From NCBI GenBank assembly GCA_026419775.2, contig JAOPGA020001165.1, positions 1 to 42,443 on the forward strand: a stretch of 42,443 bases of DNA, given 5' to 3'. The DNA is from Acrasis kona (lineage: Eukaryota > Heterolobosea > Eutetramitea > Acrasida > Acrasidae). The notes beneath the pieces are model-generated. The model worked only from the letters and a program-made list of their open reading frames with translations, made no database searches and had not been told where the DNA came from. Position 1 is the first letter of the stretch, and each line of letters starts with the position of its first letter. Made by a program: the position numbers and the translations under genes. Shown here in pieces: positions 30,282-42,135 of the stretch.

Positions 30282-30785
30282 CTAGTTGGTGGTTGGTGAG
30301 GAAGGTTAGAGGATATTCTTACCGGCTGGCTTGATTTTTCTATGAAGTTGTTGCCAAAAATTAATGAAGCTTTTTGGTTGGTCGCTTTGGATTTTTGCTA
30401 TTGGCTACTTTTATATTGTAATAGGTCCAATGATTGATCATTTTGTGTCCGTCATCATGCTGGGCGGCAAATCTGTATTTATATTATACAGCACGTGAAT
30501 ACTTACGTACGAGTTCAAAATGAAAAGGTCAAATTTCTAAAAAGAAAAATATGTAAATAAATCGTTGAATGAGTACGCTGAGTCGGTTAGGAAGCTCTTC
30601 TATAAAATTATAAAATACTCTTAACAATGTATTCTCTTTGTCGTTATGTTCTCCTCCTCATAATATAATATTTTTGCCCATACAAGGTGCACCCATCAAC
30701 GTTGGACATCGATAGAACTCATTCTGGTAGTTGAGTGAGTGACAAGTAGACATTGACATTTTATTGAAAATTTTTGTTGTGACCG
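30282..30785. other. Spacer between 14-3-3 and Ras
   Basis: No ORF, tRNA or repeat is supported. The left end (30282-30322) holds the likely 5'-UTR intron of 14-3-3. The rest is AT-rich and should contain the promoters of these two divergent genes. Confidence 0.4.
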
Positions 30786-31480
30786 ATGAGTGTTGAAAAT
30801 TATAGGATTGCTGTTTGTGGTGGGGGAGGTGTAGGGAAGGTAATATATTTGTTTATTTCATTTTTTGATTGTTATATAGTCCTGCCTTACCATTCAGTTT
30901 GTTCAGAATCAATTTGTTGAGACTTGGGGTAAATGATTCCTACAACATGTTATTTTTTACTACATTCGCAGATCCTACTATTGAGGATTCTTATCAAAAA
31001 CAAATAAAGATTGAAGATACTATGGTGATGCTCGATATTCTCGACACTGCCGGTTAGTTTTATGATGGGTCTATACTAAATTTATTAGGTCAGGAGGAAT
31101 ACAAAGCGTTGAGAGATGAGTATATGAGAACAGCGGACGGTTTTGTTTTAGTCTTTGATTTAACGAACAGGAAGACTTTTGATGAACTCAACGAATTTCA
31201 CAAGCATATTGTTCGTTGTAAGGACAATGAATTCCCACCCCTCGTCATTGCAGCAAATAAATGTGACTGCAACGAGTCAGATAAAAAAGTAACCGAGACC
31301 GAAATACAAGCACTTGCTGCCAAGTGGAGGATTAAACATTTAGAAACCAGTGCAAAGCTAAGGCTCAATGTAGATCAATCATTCCACATTGTAGTGAACG
31401 CAATCATGGCGCAAAAAAGGAAGCCCGACAGCACAGGAGGCGCGAACGCCAATAAAAAGCAGAAATGTACCATAGTATAA
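30786..31480 (+). CDS. Canonical Ras GTPase
   Basis: Exons are 30786-30839, 30880-30928, 30972-31052 and 31089-31480 (introns 40, 43 and 36 nt), giving 191 residues. All G motifs are intact: P-loop GGGGVGKS (split by intron 1), effector loop [27 protein letters not shown] and ETSAK. The C-terminus KKQKCTIV is a polybasic CAAX box (CTIV), predicting prenylation and plasma-membrane attachment. This is the natural type of substrate for the RasGAP at 1679, though a pairing is not shown. AATAAA lies 9 nt after the stop, and the gene converges on the NEK gene with 22 bp between stops. Confidence 0.95.
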
Positions 31481-31502
31481 ACGTTATTGAATAAAAGTTG
31501 TT

Positions 31503-33404
<1,902 letters not shown>

Positions 33405-33451
33405 ACGACAGTTGAGTACAGTTTTATAAACAAAGATGTTCAATTAAAAAT
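33405..33451. promoter_or_regulatory. 47-bp bidirectional promoter between NEK and GNL1
   Basis: The two start codons are separated by only 47 bp. The interval includes ACAGTTGAGTACAGTTTTAT and TTTATAAAC-type AT-rich sequence (33421-33440). It must hold both 5' leaders and core promoters unless UTRs or promoters extend into the coding regions. Confidence 0.45.
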
Positions 33452-35191
33452 ATGACCAAGAAGGCCTTCAATGTTCATGCAAAGAAGAAGCAATTACAGG
33501 AAAAACGACAAAAAAAGAGGGAGAAGGTAGAGGAATATGATTGGGGAAGTTATGTGGTCACAGATTCTGAGGGGGATAAAAAGCAATCGGAACCAGAACA
33601 AACATCCACCAACAACGTTACTAGTATGGTAACAGATCAAAAGTCAATATTGAGGACCTTTTTCGCGAAGGAGCCTCGATCGGTTATAGATCAGCGCATA
33701 ATGGATAGTAGACTACCCCTACTCCGGACTTCAACCGAGGAAGAGAAATCGCAATATAAGGACGAAAAGGGGGATTTAATACAACAAAAATTAAAAGATC
33801 ATATTTATACAGCTGTCGACATGCCAGTCAGACCACCGTGGGATTATAACATGTCTAAGAATGATCTAGAGCAGCAAGAGCGAGATTGCTTCGACAAATA
33901 TCTATTAAAGTTAAAGGAATCGAACATGGAACTAAATTACTTTGAACTAAATCTCAACGTGTGGAGACAATTATGGCGCACCCTTGAAATCTCAGATCTA
34001 CTGCTACTCGTTGCAGATGTAAGACATCCACTTTTTCATTTTCCACAAAGTCTTTACCACTACGTGACTCACAAGTTGGACAAACCACTCATACTTTTAC
34101 TAAACAAATGTGATTTAGTTCCAGATTCCTTTACGAAGCTGTGGATGGAATGGTTTCAAGTAAATTATCCAAAACTTCATGTCGTTACATTTTCCTCCTA
34201 TGCCGACGAACAACAAGATGAAGCAAATGATGACATCACTGCCGAAAAAAAGAGGTTTAAAAGAAAAAAAAAGTTAGTTGACCAAGATCTAGTTTATCAA
34301 ATATGGAAGACGTGCAGTCAGCTGCATGACAAACCAGAATACTGGGATCAAGTAATGGAAAAAAGACAAGATGTACTTTTAATTCAATCAGGTCAGGTGG
34401 ATCCGGAAGAAAAGAGGAGACAAGAAAAATTAAAAAAGAGAGCAGAAAGAAAGCAAAAGAAACATCAACAACAAGATCCAAACGATGCACCAAAACAACA
34501 AGTAGCCAAGAATGAATTCGTAACGGTCGGACTCATCGGTCATCCTAATACTGGTAAATCATGCTTGCTGAATGGATTGGTAGGAAGGACGGTCGCAAGC
34601 GCTTCGTATACACCAGGTCACACTAAACATTTCCAAACCTACTTTGTGTCCAAACATGTTCGGTTGTGCGACTCTCCTGGTCTTGTATTTCCTGCTGTCG
34701 ACATGCCACGTGCCTTACAGGTATTGTGTGGATTATATCCCATTTCACAAACACGCGAACCTTATAGTGCCATTCGATATTTGTCAGAGAGGGTACCTAT
34801 AGAATTGATTTATGGATTGAGCGATCTGCCAGATGGATTCGACGAGTGGTCTCCGTGGGCGCTTTGTGAGGCTTATGCCATCAAGAAGAGATATTTCACA
34901 CCAAAGAGGGCCAGACCTGATGTTTATAGAGCAGCCAATGAGATTTTAAGAGATGTACTTTATGGACGTGTTTTGATGTGTTTCACTCCTCCAGACTCTA
35001 ATAATAGTCAATCATTGATGGCTTCCTACACCACCTCTTTTGATGAAGAAAGTGTTAAAAGAATGGAAATGGACAATGACGACCGTGCAAGACACAAGGA
35101 AGTGGAAGAAAGTGAATCCGACAGCGATGAAGTTCAGGAAGAAGAGGGTGTGAATAAGAATGTTTTTAGTGTATTGTCAGACGTTATGTAA
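33452..35191 (+). CDS. GNL1: GNL1-like circularly permuted GTPase
   Basis: 579 residues, single exon. The G motifs are in permuted order: G4 LLNKCDLVPD (~215-225) precedes G1 GLIGHPNTGKSCLLNGLVG (~360-378), G2 region TPGHTKHFQTYF and G3 LCDSPG (~405). The diagnostic blocks ELNYFELNLNVWRQLWRTLE, ISDLLLLVADVRHPLFHFPQ and ALQVLCGLYPISQ, then REPYSAIRYL, match GNL1/HSR1 better than LSG1. The ends are Lys-rich (nucleolar-type N-terminus) and acidic. The family works in ribosome biogenesis and the nucleolus. The stop is 24 bp from the convergent small membrane gene. Confidence 0.9.
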   Translation: MTKKAFNVHAKKKQLQEKRQKKREKVEEYDWGSYVVTDSEGDKKQSEPEQTSTNNVTSMVTDQKSILRTFFAKEPRSVIDQRIMDSRLPLLRTSTEEEKSQYKDEKGDLIQQKLKDHIYTAVDMPVRPPWDYNMSKNDLEQQERDCFDKYLLKLKESNMELNYFELNLNVWRQLWRTLEISDLLLLVADVRHPLFHFPQSLYHYVTHKLDKPLILLLNKCDLVPDSFTKLWMEWFQVNYPKLHVVTFSSYADEQQDEANDDITAEKKRFKRKKKLVDQDLVYQIWKTCSQLHDKPEYWDQVMEKRQDVLLIQSGQVDPEEKRRQEKLKKRAERKQKKHQQQDPNDAPKQQVAKNEFVTVGLIGHPNTGKSCLLNGLVGRTVASASYTPGHTKHFQTYFVSKHVRLCDSPGLVFPAVDMPRALQVLCGLYPISQTREPYSAIRYLSERVPIELIYGLSDLPDGFDEWSPWALCEAYAIKKRYFTPKRARPDVYRAANEILRDVLYGRVLMCFTPPDSNNSQSLMASYTTSFDEESVKRMEMDNDDRARHKEVEESESDSDEVQEEEGVNKNVFSVLSDVM

Positions 35192-35194
35192 CAA

Positions 35195-35209
35195 AATAAA
35201 AGGTTTATT
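35195..35209. terminator. Bidirectional poly(A) signals between convergent genes
   Basis: AATAAA (35195-35200, plus) and TTTATT (35204-35209, AATAAA on minus) occupy the 23 bp between the GNL1 stop and the minus-strand stop at 35215. Each lies a few bases past its own stop codon. Confidence 0.6.
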
Positions 35210-35214
35210 TAAAT

Positions 35215-35583
35215 TTATACAGTGGACATTGCGGGTGCAGTAGTGTAGTATGCTGTTCCATCTGCGGCTACAGGTGCTGGTTTTGTGGTTTGTGTTAAAG
35301 GACCTGGTGCGGTTGGGTTTCCTTCAGAAGCTTGCACGATCAAGAAAGACCACCAAAGGGCCCAAATCCATCCTACGAAGAATAATACGAAAGTCCAGCA
35401 GAAGACCCAAGTGATCAAGAACTGGATCACTCCAATGATAACGGTATCTTTGTGGTTTCCCTCAAGACCTGCACCAACATTTCCAAGACCTCCTGTGAAA
35501 ACGTTAATTACTAGCCAAAGCATGGCATGGCTTTTGGGGATAAGTGGTACTTCTCTGTTTCCAAGTGTTTGTCCTAGTGTCAT
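35215..35583 (-). CDS. Small multipass membrane protein (SPEC3/STUM-like)
   Basis: 122 residues. The start VPLIPKSHAMLWLVINVFTG, then GLGNVGAGLEGN, gives an initial hydrophobic hairpin with Gly residues. Two more hydrophobic segments follow (IIGVIQFLITWVFCWTFVLF and FVGWIWALWWSFLIVQA), then a Pro/Thr/Ala tail. The arrangement recalls SPEC3/STUM proteins (IPVMP…N…PGxGT…). The usual PGxGT is GGLGN, so the family call is tentative. TM2-type proteins are an alternative. Confidence 0.5.
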   Translation of the reverse strand: MTLGQTLGNREVPLIPKSHAMLWLVINVFTGGLGNVGAGLEGNHKDTVIIGVIQFLITWVFCWTFVLFFVGWIWALWWSFLIVQASEGNPTAPGPLTQTTKPAPVAADGTAYYTTAPAMSTV

Positions 35584-36233
35584 TGTTGTGTTTTTTATAC
35601 GTTGGATAAATACAAACTATTTTTTCGCTTTAAATCGATTTGGAACGTTAAAGAATATAAATAGATAATTTTTAAAATTAGAAATGTATTTTTATTCCTT
35701 TTATTAATACTTTTATTACAATAAAAAACTAACTTGGTTGGAGTATCAAATGATAGTTTTATGAGCAGCAAAGAATGTTTTAATGCGGATGGCTTTGGTG
35801 CCAACAAGAAGAGAATTTACAAAAGCGAGATAAGAGAGATTGGCAGTATCCCTCAAAATTGTTGATATGAGGATAACGCAGTCAAACATCGCTACAATCT
35901 ATTGCATTACGCCCTAATTTAAGAATTTGTAACACAAATAGATACATGATAAAATTCGGCTGAATTAGATTGGAAAAAAGATCCACCGACAACAACAAAA
36001 ACTCCGCCGTTCATGACAATGAGGAATTCATTAGTCTAAGGAACAGAGTGGAGGACTTGGAGACAGGGATAAAGGAAGTCGAAGCCACCGGAGAGAATGG
36101 ACGAAATCGAAAATCACGTCAGAGGATAGCGCTAATGAAACGCATAGCACTACGAATTTGTACATATAAACTCTAATACAGACTCCATTCGTTTTGACTT
36201 TTAAATTACATTTTTTTGCAAACTGCTCAATAA
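35584..36233. other. Low-coding region
   Basis: AT-rich stretch holding only the 47-residue ORF on minus (35746-35889) and an ATG-less basic reading frame at about 35970-36176 (NRVEDLETGIKEVEATGENG, coiled-coil-like) that could be an exon or a gene relic. Nothing else is seen. Confidence 0.4.
35746..35889 (-). CDS. Hypothetical 47-residue ORF
   Basis: The minus-strand ATG at 35889 runs to TGA at 35746. The product, starting MFDCVILISTILRDTANLSY, is moderately hydrophobic with a basic end. AATAAA-type signals follow 30-50 nt downstream on the same strand. It could be a small gene or the last exon of one. No family is recognised. Confidence 0.3.
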   Translation of the reverse strand: MFDCVILISTILRDTANLSYLAFVNSLLVGTKAIRIKTFFAAHKTII

Positions 36234-36765
36234 AGCAATTTCAGGATAAAGGTGACATTTAAAAATACCTCCTTTTACCGAAATCATAAAATTAGAACAA
36301 AATGGTTTCGTAGAGTTGTGACCAGTCAAAGAAGAGCTATCTCAACTCTTTAAACCCGCCTAGTAGCTGTAAATAGAGCGCCAGTGATAGGTATTATCCG
36401 AGAAAAAGAACCATTNAGAGTAAATGGTGTAGTAGAGAAGGATGATATTTGTGTTGCTCTATCAGACAAGGAGCCGTATGTTCAGATGGGTAGAATTTTA
36501 GACTGCAAGCGAGGAGGTTCATGTGTTGAAGTGCTTCTTGCTGATGTTAGTATCAAGAATGGAGATTTTGTACTCAAGTGGCCAAAACCACAGCGACATA
36601 TACCACGCAATACACAGTTAAATGAGCTTTCTACAAGTTTGAGTAACGTCAATATTGACAGTGATGATGATATAGGTAGTTGATTTTAATAAAACTTGAG
36701 TCTTTATTCATCTTTCTAAAAATGTCTCCTTTTGACGAAAATGTCTCCTTTATCCTGAAATCGCT
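36234..36765. mobile_element. Inverted-repeat-bounded ~530 bp element (putative transposon remnant)
   Basis: A 27-nt sequence at 36234-36260 recurs in inverted orientation at 36739-36765, matching at 25 of 27 positions. The shared core TTTCAGGATAAAGG starts at 36239 on plus and at 36762 on minus. Between them lies one open frame (about 36350-36683) with its own AATAAA just after. The right end also carries a direct repeat AAAATGTCTCCTTT at 36719-36732 and 36738-36751. No clear target-site duplication: TCAAT occurs at 36227-36231 and 36768-36772 but not flush with the repeats. An 'n' at 36416 marks uncertain assembly. Confidence 0.45.
36350..36683 (+). pseudogene. Open frame inside the inverted repeats (relic; integrase C-terminal-like?)
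   Basis: Open from 36350 with no ATG near its start, so it is an exon or relic. An 'n' at 36416 leaves one residue unknown. The product includes VEKDDICVALSDKEPYVQMG, RILDCKRGGSCVEVLLADVS and LKWPKPQRHIPRN. The strand pattern (GD-x-V…lGrV…G…V…+…P-R-N) loosely recalls the SH3-like C-terminal domain of retroelement integrases. This is weak. Ends SDDDIGS. Confidence 0.3.
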
Positions 36766-36958
36766 TTTCAATGTCAATTCCATTTGCTTCAGGGTCTTGG
36801 ACATTGGAGCGAACCTCTTTAAACTCGTTAATAGCTTCCAGATCTTTTGCAAACAATATAGGTTTGTTCACTTCTAATGAACTTTTTGATAGATGGACTG
36901 TGTTTTTGTCACACTTGACGAGTAAATCATATGGCCATATTCTTGGTGCTTTGCTTCA

Positions 36959-37223
36959 TCACGTAGATGATTCGCTTAAACGTACTTGGAATGCCAAATC
37001 GGCGTAGATTGCGGCGGTTACATCAATCTGTCTTGACAATCTGCAACCACTTCCATCTTGCAAGAAGGTGCTGTTTCCAATGCCATTTGATTGAAGGTTG
37101 TTGGTGCAACTGGCTGATGATTCAACAAAGTCGTAGCTTGGGTTGGCCGATGCTACAAAAGATACAATTCTGTTAGCGTCTGCACATCTTGTTGATCTGA
37201 TATCCAAAATTGCATAAGATCTT
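36959..37223 (-). pseudogene. Orphan exon or relic of a secreted Cys-containing protein
   Basis: A well-formed minus-strand frame from about 37260 to TGA 36959 without its own ATG, including LTPGRSYAILDIRSTRCADA and SASCTNNLQSNGIGNSTFLQ. The composition (Ser, Asn, Cys) is like an ectodomain. A 26-nt GT-AG interval would join it in phase to a short ATG ORF (MAMTQSK…) just upstream, but that is too short to trust. No family is recognised. Confidence 0.3.
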
Positions 37224-37486
37224 CCTGGTGTCAATGATCCGACGCCTGATCGAGAGAAACAAAGTCTTTACGTTTAGATTGAGTCATCGCCATATAGGTC
37301 TAATGAGAACAATTGAGGTTGGGTGAAGAGTTCTTATCCCAACCAGAGATTGGTAATCGCGGAAAGGTTTGTGGAATTTTATGAAAGGTTGGATATGATT
37401 AGATAATAGTGGATTGGCTATATACCCTTGGTTTACAACGCTTAACGCGTATAAAAAATGATTTTTTAACAAATCTTTCATACTCG

Positions 37487-37699
37487 CACTTACCAGATGT
37501 ACCCAGCGACAACAAGAAGAAGCGCCCATACTGCCAAACAGTATCAAGATTGACGTCAAGAGCACAACACTTCTTCTACCGTGGAGACATTTCGCCAACA
37601 ATCATCTTCAACATTGTTCAGAATACAACTCAACCTGATATCTTAACATTGTACGCTTCAAATACAACAGTCAAATGTGATGTTTGGACTGTTGTTTAA
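37487..37699 (+). pseudogene. Orphan exon or relic, extracellular-type
   Basis: A plus-strand frame following an acceptor-like CTTACCAG, ending TAA 37697-37699. It codes SRLTSRAQHFFYRGDISPTI and ILTLYASNTTVKCDVWTVV. It looks coding but lacks a start. A TATAAAAAA tract lies near 37451. No family is recognised. Confidence 0.25.
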
Positions 37700-38130
37700 G
37701 GCTGTAGTTGTAGCTCCATAATAAAAGTATTATTAAAAAGATTGTCTCTACCATTATTTAAACATGTAGGCTTTCTCAACACCAGATGATTCAAATTGTT
37801 TTGATGGTTGATTGTGGACCAAAATTTGGGTCTCTTTTTGAACAGTTCAATCCGCACCGGAACTCTTCCGAAACGTTTTGGTGGGCAAAATATGATGCTG
37901 GGCCAAGGTTGTAAAAAATGGAATGTTGAAGTCTCCGAAGAGAGCACGGCTTTTTCAAAAACTCCTTATAACTTACAATCTTGTCGGAAATAGAGAGCAT
38001 ACGAGATTTTCCTATTCTCATTTTGTATTAAATGCATTATTTTTACAGGCGGGATAGATGAGTAACATAATATACTCCTACTTTGGCAAGTGAGGAGAAT
38101 TCTAAGTTTATACAGAATTCCACCGCATAG
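37700..38130. other. Degenerate spacer before the GPI protein gene
   Basis: Short overlapping frames on plus (about 37808-37993, with GLFLNSSIRTGTLPKRFGGQ, and a second frame starting at an ATG near 37803) without starts or a consistent reading. It looks like a decayed coding sequence. Confidence 0.3.
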
Positions 38131-38131
38131 G

Positions 38132-38162
38132 TATAAAAAGCTAACGCATTCTACGGTTAGCT
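38132..38162 (+). promoter_or_regulatory. TATA box and 7-bp inverted repeat upstream of the GPI protein gene
   Basis: TATAAAA at 38132-38138 is about 41 nt before the ATG at 38179. AGCTAAC (38139-38145) and GTTAGCT (38156-38162) form a perfect inverted repeat with a 10-nt spacer, abutting the TATA box. Confidence 0.45.
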
Positions 38163-38178
38163 AAATTGAAACAAAGCA

Positions 38179-39441
38179 ATGAATCAACGCATCATTCTAC
38201 TTGCATCCCTAATAGCTAGTATTATAGCTATATGCTTAGGCCAGGATTTGCTGAATACTTATTCCCTCAACTCGGATGGTAACATTATGTACTACATTCC
38301 TGGATCTGGTGCAACCGTCAACAAATTCAAACTAAACGATTTGACCCCATTATGCAGTGTACCCATCACTCCCGCTCTCAACACTGCTTCGTTACGCACT
38401 ATCGATCCTTTGGGCAGATACATCTTCACAAGAACGCAAAAGAAAATCAATAAGGTTAATCTCGCAACCGGAGTTAATACTCTAGTAAAGGAGGCATCTG
38501 ATGATATCATAGCAGTACCTCAAGGATCAACTGCAGCCATCGACGAAAACTTTTTCTACTACATTCACACCGACGGAGCTCTATGGTATCTTACAAGAAT
38601 TGGAATCGAGGACAACTCAGAGAAGACTTTACAAATACCTACAAATCGTTTCGGCAACGTTTTCTACTCAAAAGCGAACGGTCTAATCATTTTGGACTAT
38701 AGCACATACAGATACTTTGTAACCATTGATCCAGCTACTTTCAGCAGCTACAGTGCTCAACGTAACTACACTTCTTATGGGTCTGAGATTTCTTTCCCAC
38801 AAGGCAGAATCGTAAAATATGATGGTTCGTCCACAAGTCAGGAGTTGAGAGCATTCGATATTAGTACTGGAGCTCTCGTTCAGACTGTTAACATTGGTGG
38901 TGGTCAACAATTGGACCGTCTTGCTAACGACTACTATAACCCTAATCTCATAAATACTCTAGGAAGTAAATTCCATGTATTTAAACAATATAACAGAGAT
39001 TTTGAGTTTGTCGAGACTCGCGCATTCACACAAGCCCAATATATTGTCAACAATGTCATTTTCTCATGTTACAGCTCCTCATCTACTGAATGTCAAACAA
39101 TTGAAACCGTTGTGAAAGGAGGTCAGAAATTCTCTCAATCTTCTACTGCTATTTCGAACAGATGCGAAATCACAACCAGTGCACCCGAAGCACCTAGTAG
39201 TTCGTCTCCTTTAACCACAACTAGTGCACCACAAACCTCAACCAGTTTACCAACTTCTAAAGCACCACAAACATCAAGCAGTCCTCAAACTACTTCATCA
39301 TCCACCGCACAACCAACCTCTCAATCATCAAAATCCCCAACTCAAAATGAATCAGGAGATGACAATGCAAGAGAGTCCAACAGTGCAATGAAAATTGCTG
39401 TAGGTGGTGTTGCCGCTGCTGTAGCTGCTGCTATGTTATAA
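38179..39441 (+). CDS. GPI-anchored, Ser/Thr-rich surface protein with beta-propeller-like ectodomain
   Basis: 420 residues. It has an N-terminal signal peptide (MNQRIILLASLIASIIAICLG). The folded region (~25-330) has repeats such as YSLNSDGNIMYYIPGSG, SLRTIDPLGRYIF, IVKYDGSSTSQELRAFDIST and KFHVFKQYNRDF, consistent with a propeller. A Ser/Thr/Pro stalk (~335-400) with SAPQTS- and TTS-type repeats is likely O-glycosylated. A C-terminal hydrophobic tail (MKIAVGGVAAAVAAAML) follows small residues, as in GPI-anchor signals. Adhesion or coat function is inferred. AATAAA lies ~20 nt after the stop. Confidence 0.7.
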   Translation: MNQRIILLASLIASIIAICLGQDLLNTYSLNSDGNIMYYIPGSGATVNKFKLNDLTPLCSVPITPALNTASLRTIDPLGRYIFTRTQKKINKVNLATGVNTLVKEASDDIIAVPQGSTAAIDENFFYYIHTDGALWYLTRIGIEDNSEKTLQIPTNRFGNVFYSKANGLIILDYSTYRYFVTIDPATFSSYSAQRNYTSYGSEISFPQGRIVKYDGSSTSQELRAFDISTGALVQTVNIGGGQQLDRLANDYYNPNLINTLGSKFHVFKQYNRDFEFVETRAFTQAQYIVNNVIFSCYSSSSTECQTIETVVKGGQKFSQSSTAISNRCEITTSAPEAPSSSSPLTTTSAPQTSTSLPTSKAPQTSSSPQTTSSSTAQPTSQSSKSPTQNESGDDNARESNSAMKIAVGGVAAAVAAAML

Positions 39442-40043
39442 AAGATTAACAATCTACAATAAAATCTTCATTAATAAATCAGCTATGTTAAATTATGTTG
39501 TTTGTCGCTCCTGACATCACTCCAACTTAAATCTATCTTAGTTCTTAAGAAACTCCTACTGGATATAATTGATTAATATAAGATGATTCTTATCGAAATA
39601 TTATGATATTTATTGTTGCCTCAAACCCTTCAAGTATTTCCGTAACCTTTGCTAACGGTTTCATGTCTTTTATCATGAATGCTAGTGACAGCTCCATAGT
39701 TTCCTATTACTTTCAAATCTATGATAGAAATTATGTTGTTGTTAGAATGGTACATACGATGAAAACTATGAACTATGAATTTTGTAGAATAGATAATCCT
39801 CCAAGTATACAAACTGTAACATAGAGGATACTGTCACCCAAGGAGCATCATTATCCCAAATAATAACGTAACAAATCAATACAGCCCCTGCTTTTTGGTA
39901 ATTTTGTTGTAATAAGCTAAAACCTATAACATCCAGAAAACAGTCATGTTGTATTGATTTGCACAAGACGCAGACCTTTAGGATAGATAAGTCCAAGAAA
40001 TCATGGCGCGCAGGCATCTGGGTCGAGTTAAAAATTTTGTTTG
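39442..40043. other. Spacer; one weak 73-codon ORF
   Basis: ATG 39603 to TAG 39824 (plus) codes a hydrophobic, AT-rich product (MIFIVASNPSSISVTFANG…). I regard it as unlikely to be a gene. The overlapping minus ORF has no ATG. Nothing else is recognised. Confidence 0.3.
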
Positions 40044-41567
40044 ATGGCTTCAAATAAAAATTGTAAAGCTAGAACGATGAATAGGAACATCCTCGACCTA
40101 ACTGTATGGCACCAATGTGTAGCAACTCAAGACAAGTACTCTTGGATAATGAAGATAGTTAAAGACAATAATGTTCAAGAAATAATAGAGAAGGTGACAT
40201 TCAAGTTGCCCGATGAGTACATTAGAAAAGAGGGAATACTTGACGGGAGTCTCTCAATAAGCAGAGAAGGACCCCTTCCTGTAGTTATTAAACTCACAGT
40301 AGAAATTAGGTCTGGTAATAGGACGTTTAAAATGCCCCTTAACCATCGAATTAAATCTATTGGAGAATCAAGCATAGTGAATCGGATAACGCTACCCCAA
40401 AGTATAAAAGTAGAAAACAACGTTGAAGTACCAACAAAAATAACATTTGAATCCTACATTGAACGGTTTTTTAATGAAAATAAAAACGGTCCCACCAACC
40501 CACAAAATATATTAATTATAGGCCGTCCCACGGCCACGCAATACGTACATGCCGTCAGGTTATATTCATTTGCGTGTTCGACGCACTATCTTGTTCTCGG
40601 TACGTTTTTCTTCCTTCTATTTTCTCAACAACATTAGAGGACGACAGTGTGTGGGCTGGTATGGACTTTCATGATTTGAAGTTGATTGAAGGTCTAAATT
40701 CAACTTATCCCGTTACTCAAATTGTTGGCTGTAATGGTAGAACATTTATTTTAGCAGGAACTCAAGTATATACATTTAAAAATTCTGAAAAACTGGAGCG
40801 CGTCGAATATTTTGATGCGCTAAGGTTTTCCAATCCGAATCATTCCGGCTCTGTAAGAGTTACCATGATGGCGTCAACTCCACGGATTATTTACTTCTTA
40901 ATGAGTGATTACAGTGTCTATAAATTTGAACATCATTTTGTTTTCATGACTCAATTCAAACAGAACAACACTTTAGTAAAGAACATTAGTTGTTCGGGAA
41001 ATGTTGCAGTGTTCACTTTCACTAATAATGTTGTCTTCAATCTTGATACTACTACGAACACCGAAATTAATCTTGGTGGGTTTCCGTGTAAAATTAATTT
41101 TGGTGACAACCTAGTTGTTGTCAACAAAAGTCCTCAAATTTTAGTCTATAGCAAAAAGGCGTCAACGGGTCCAATTAAAATTAGCATCAATCAACGCATT
41201 GAGATTCAAAGTTTGTGTGGGACCTTTAGTGATGATGTTTTACACATTGTAATTGTGTCAACCGACAGAAGGGTGTTCATCGCGGTGACAAATTTTACAC
41301 ATGATTGTAACGTAGACTTGCATGAGTATCACGACGAATACCTAAAGATTGCTCGGCAAGGAAAGAGCGTGACTCCGGTGGTTGTTACAGCCGATAACAC
41401 AATGGTCTACTTTAAAAGTAAGATTATTACAAATTCTTTCAATTAACAAAATAGAATATCAAATGACGGCACTAGAGGGCTACGAAGAAATGATTAGAAC
41501 ATTCTATTTGTTAAATAACAAACGCAATTCAACTTTTGAGGATGTGCTAATAAAAACTTTACATTAG
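40044..41567 (+). CDS. Protein with possible YEATS-like N-terminus and beta-propeller-like repeats
   Basis: Exons are 40044-40599, 40638-41417 and 41455-41567 (introns of 38 and 37 nt), giving 482 residues. The N-terminal ~115 residues (YSWIMKIVKDN, VQEIIEKVTFKLPDEY, ISREGPLPVVIKLTVEI, PLNHRI) show the strand order of YEATS domains. The aromatic-cage residues are not obvious, so this is tentative. Residues ~185-440 contain repeats of the type QIVGCNGRTFILAGTQVYTF, KNISCSGNVAVFTFTNNVVF and LHIVIVSTDRRVFIAV, resembling RCC1-like or other propeller blades. The end could extend in a further exon. Function is unknown. Confidence 0.5.
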
Positions 41568-42135
41568 AAATTGAATTCATTCTCTACTCACAGCAGATAT
41601 TTGAGCGAACATTTCGCATTCTTTGTTAATTTAGAAGCTCTTAATAGAAGACGTTGCAAATTTCAAAACATTGAAAGCAAAGGCAGAAGAGTTGGGTGTT
41701 CCATACAAAAGAGACCCTGCTTTGATTAGGGAAGGCAGAATTGACATGACAGAGATCAATCAAATAGCGGGTGCAATGTATGGTAAAGAGATTATATATG
41801 TAATTGATATGAGTGGTTTTGAGTCTCATCAATACAGTGCATCTAGGGTATTAGTGGGGTGGGTGCATCCAATAATTAGAAGAAAGCTAGAGGGAAGATA
41901 TTGAAAGGTACGAAGTCATCTTGTATTGGAGAAGTTGTAGTCAAATCAAAATCTTGAATTTAGAAAAATATATTCTGATGAAGAGATAAACGATGATTAT
42001 GAACAAACCATCTTATAACTACTTTGTTTTATCTTGTGTCTTACGTGGGTATTTCATCCGTCTTCGAATAGTTGTTTTTTTGGGTATTTTTGACATTTTG
42101 TAAAGCTAAGGTAAAAATAGGACACCACAGAAAGC
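41568..42135. other. Spacer with an orphan coding frame
   Basis: The plus-strand frame from about 41632 to TGA 41904, without ATG, codes LGVPYKRDPALIREGRIDMT and NQIAGAMYGKEIIYVIDMSG. It appears coding and may be an exon or gene fragment; an OTU-like pattern was considered but not supported. 41905-42135 holds nothing recognised. Confidence 0.3.

Noticed and set aside
39766-40053. 95-residue minus ORF
   Set aside because: Begins with TTG, no ATG, no recognisable motif, overlaps the start of the propeller gene.
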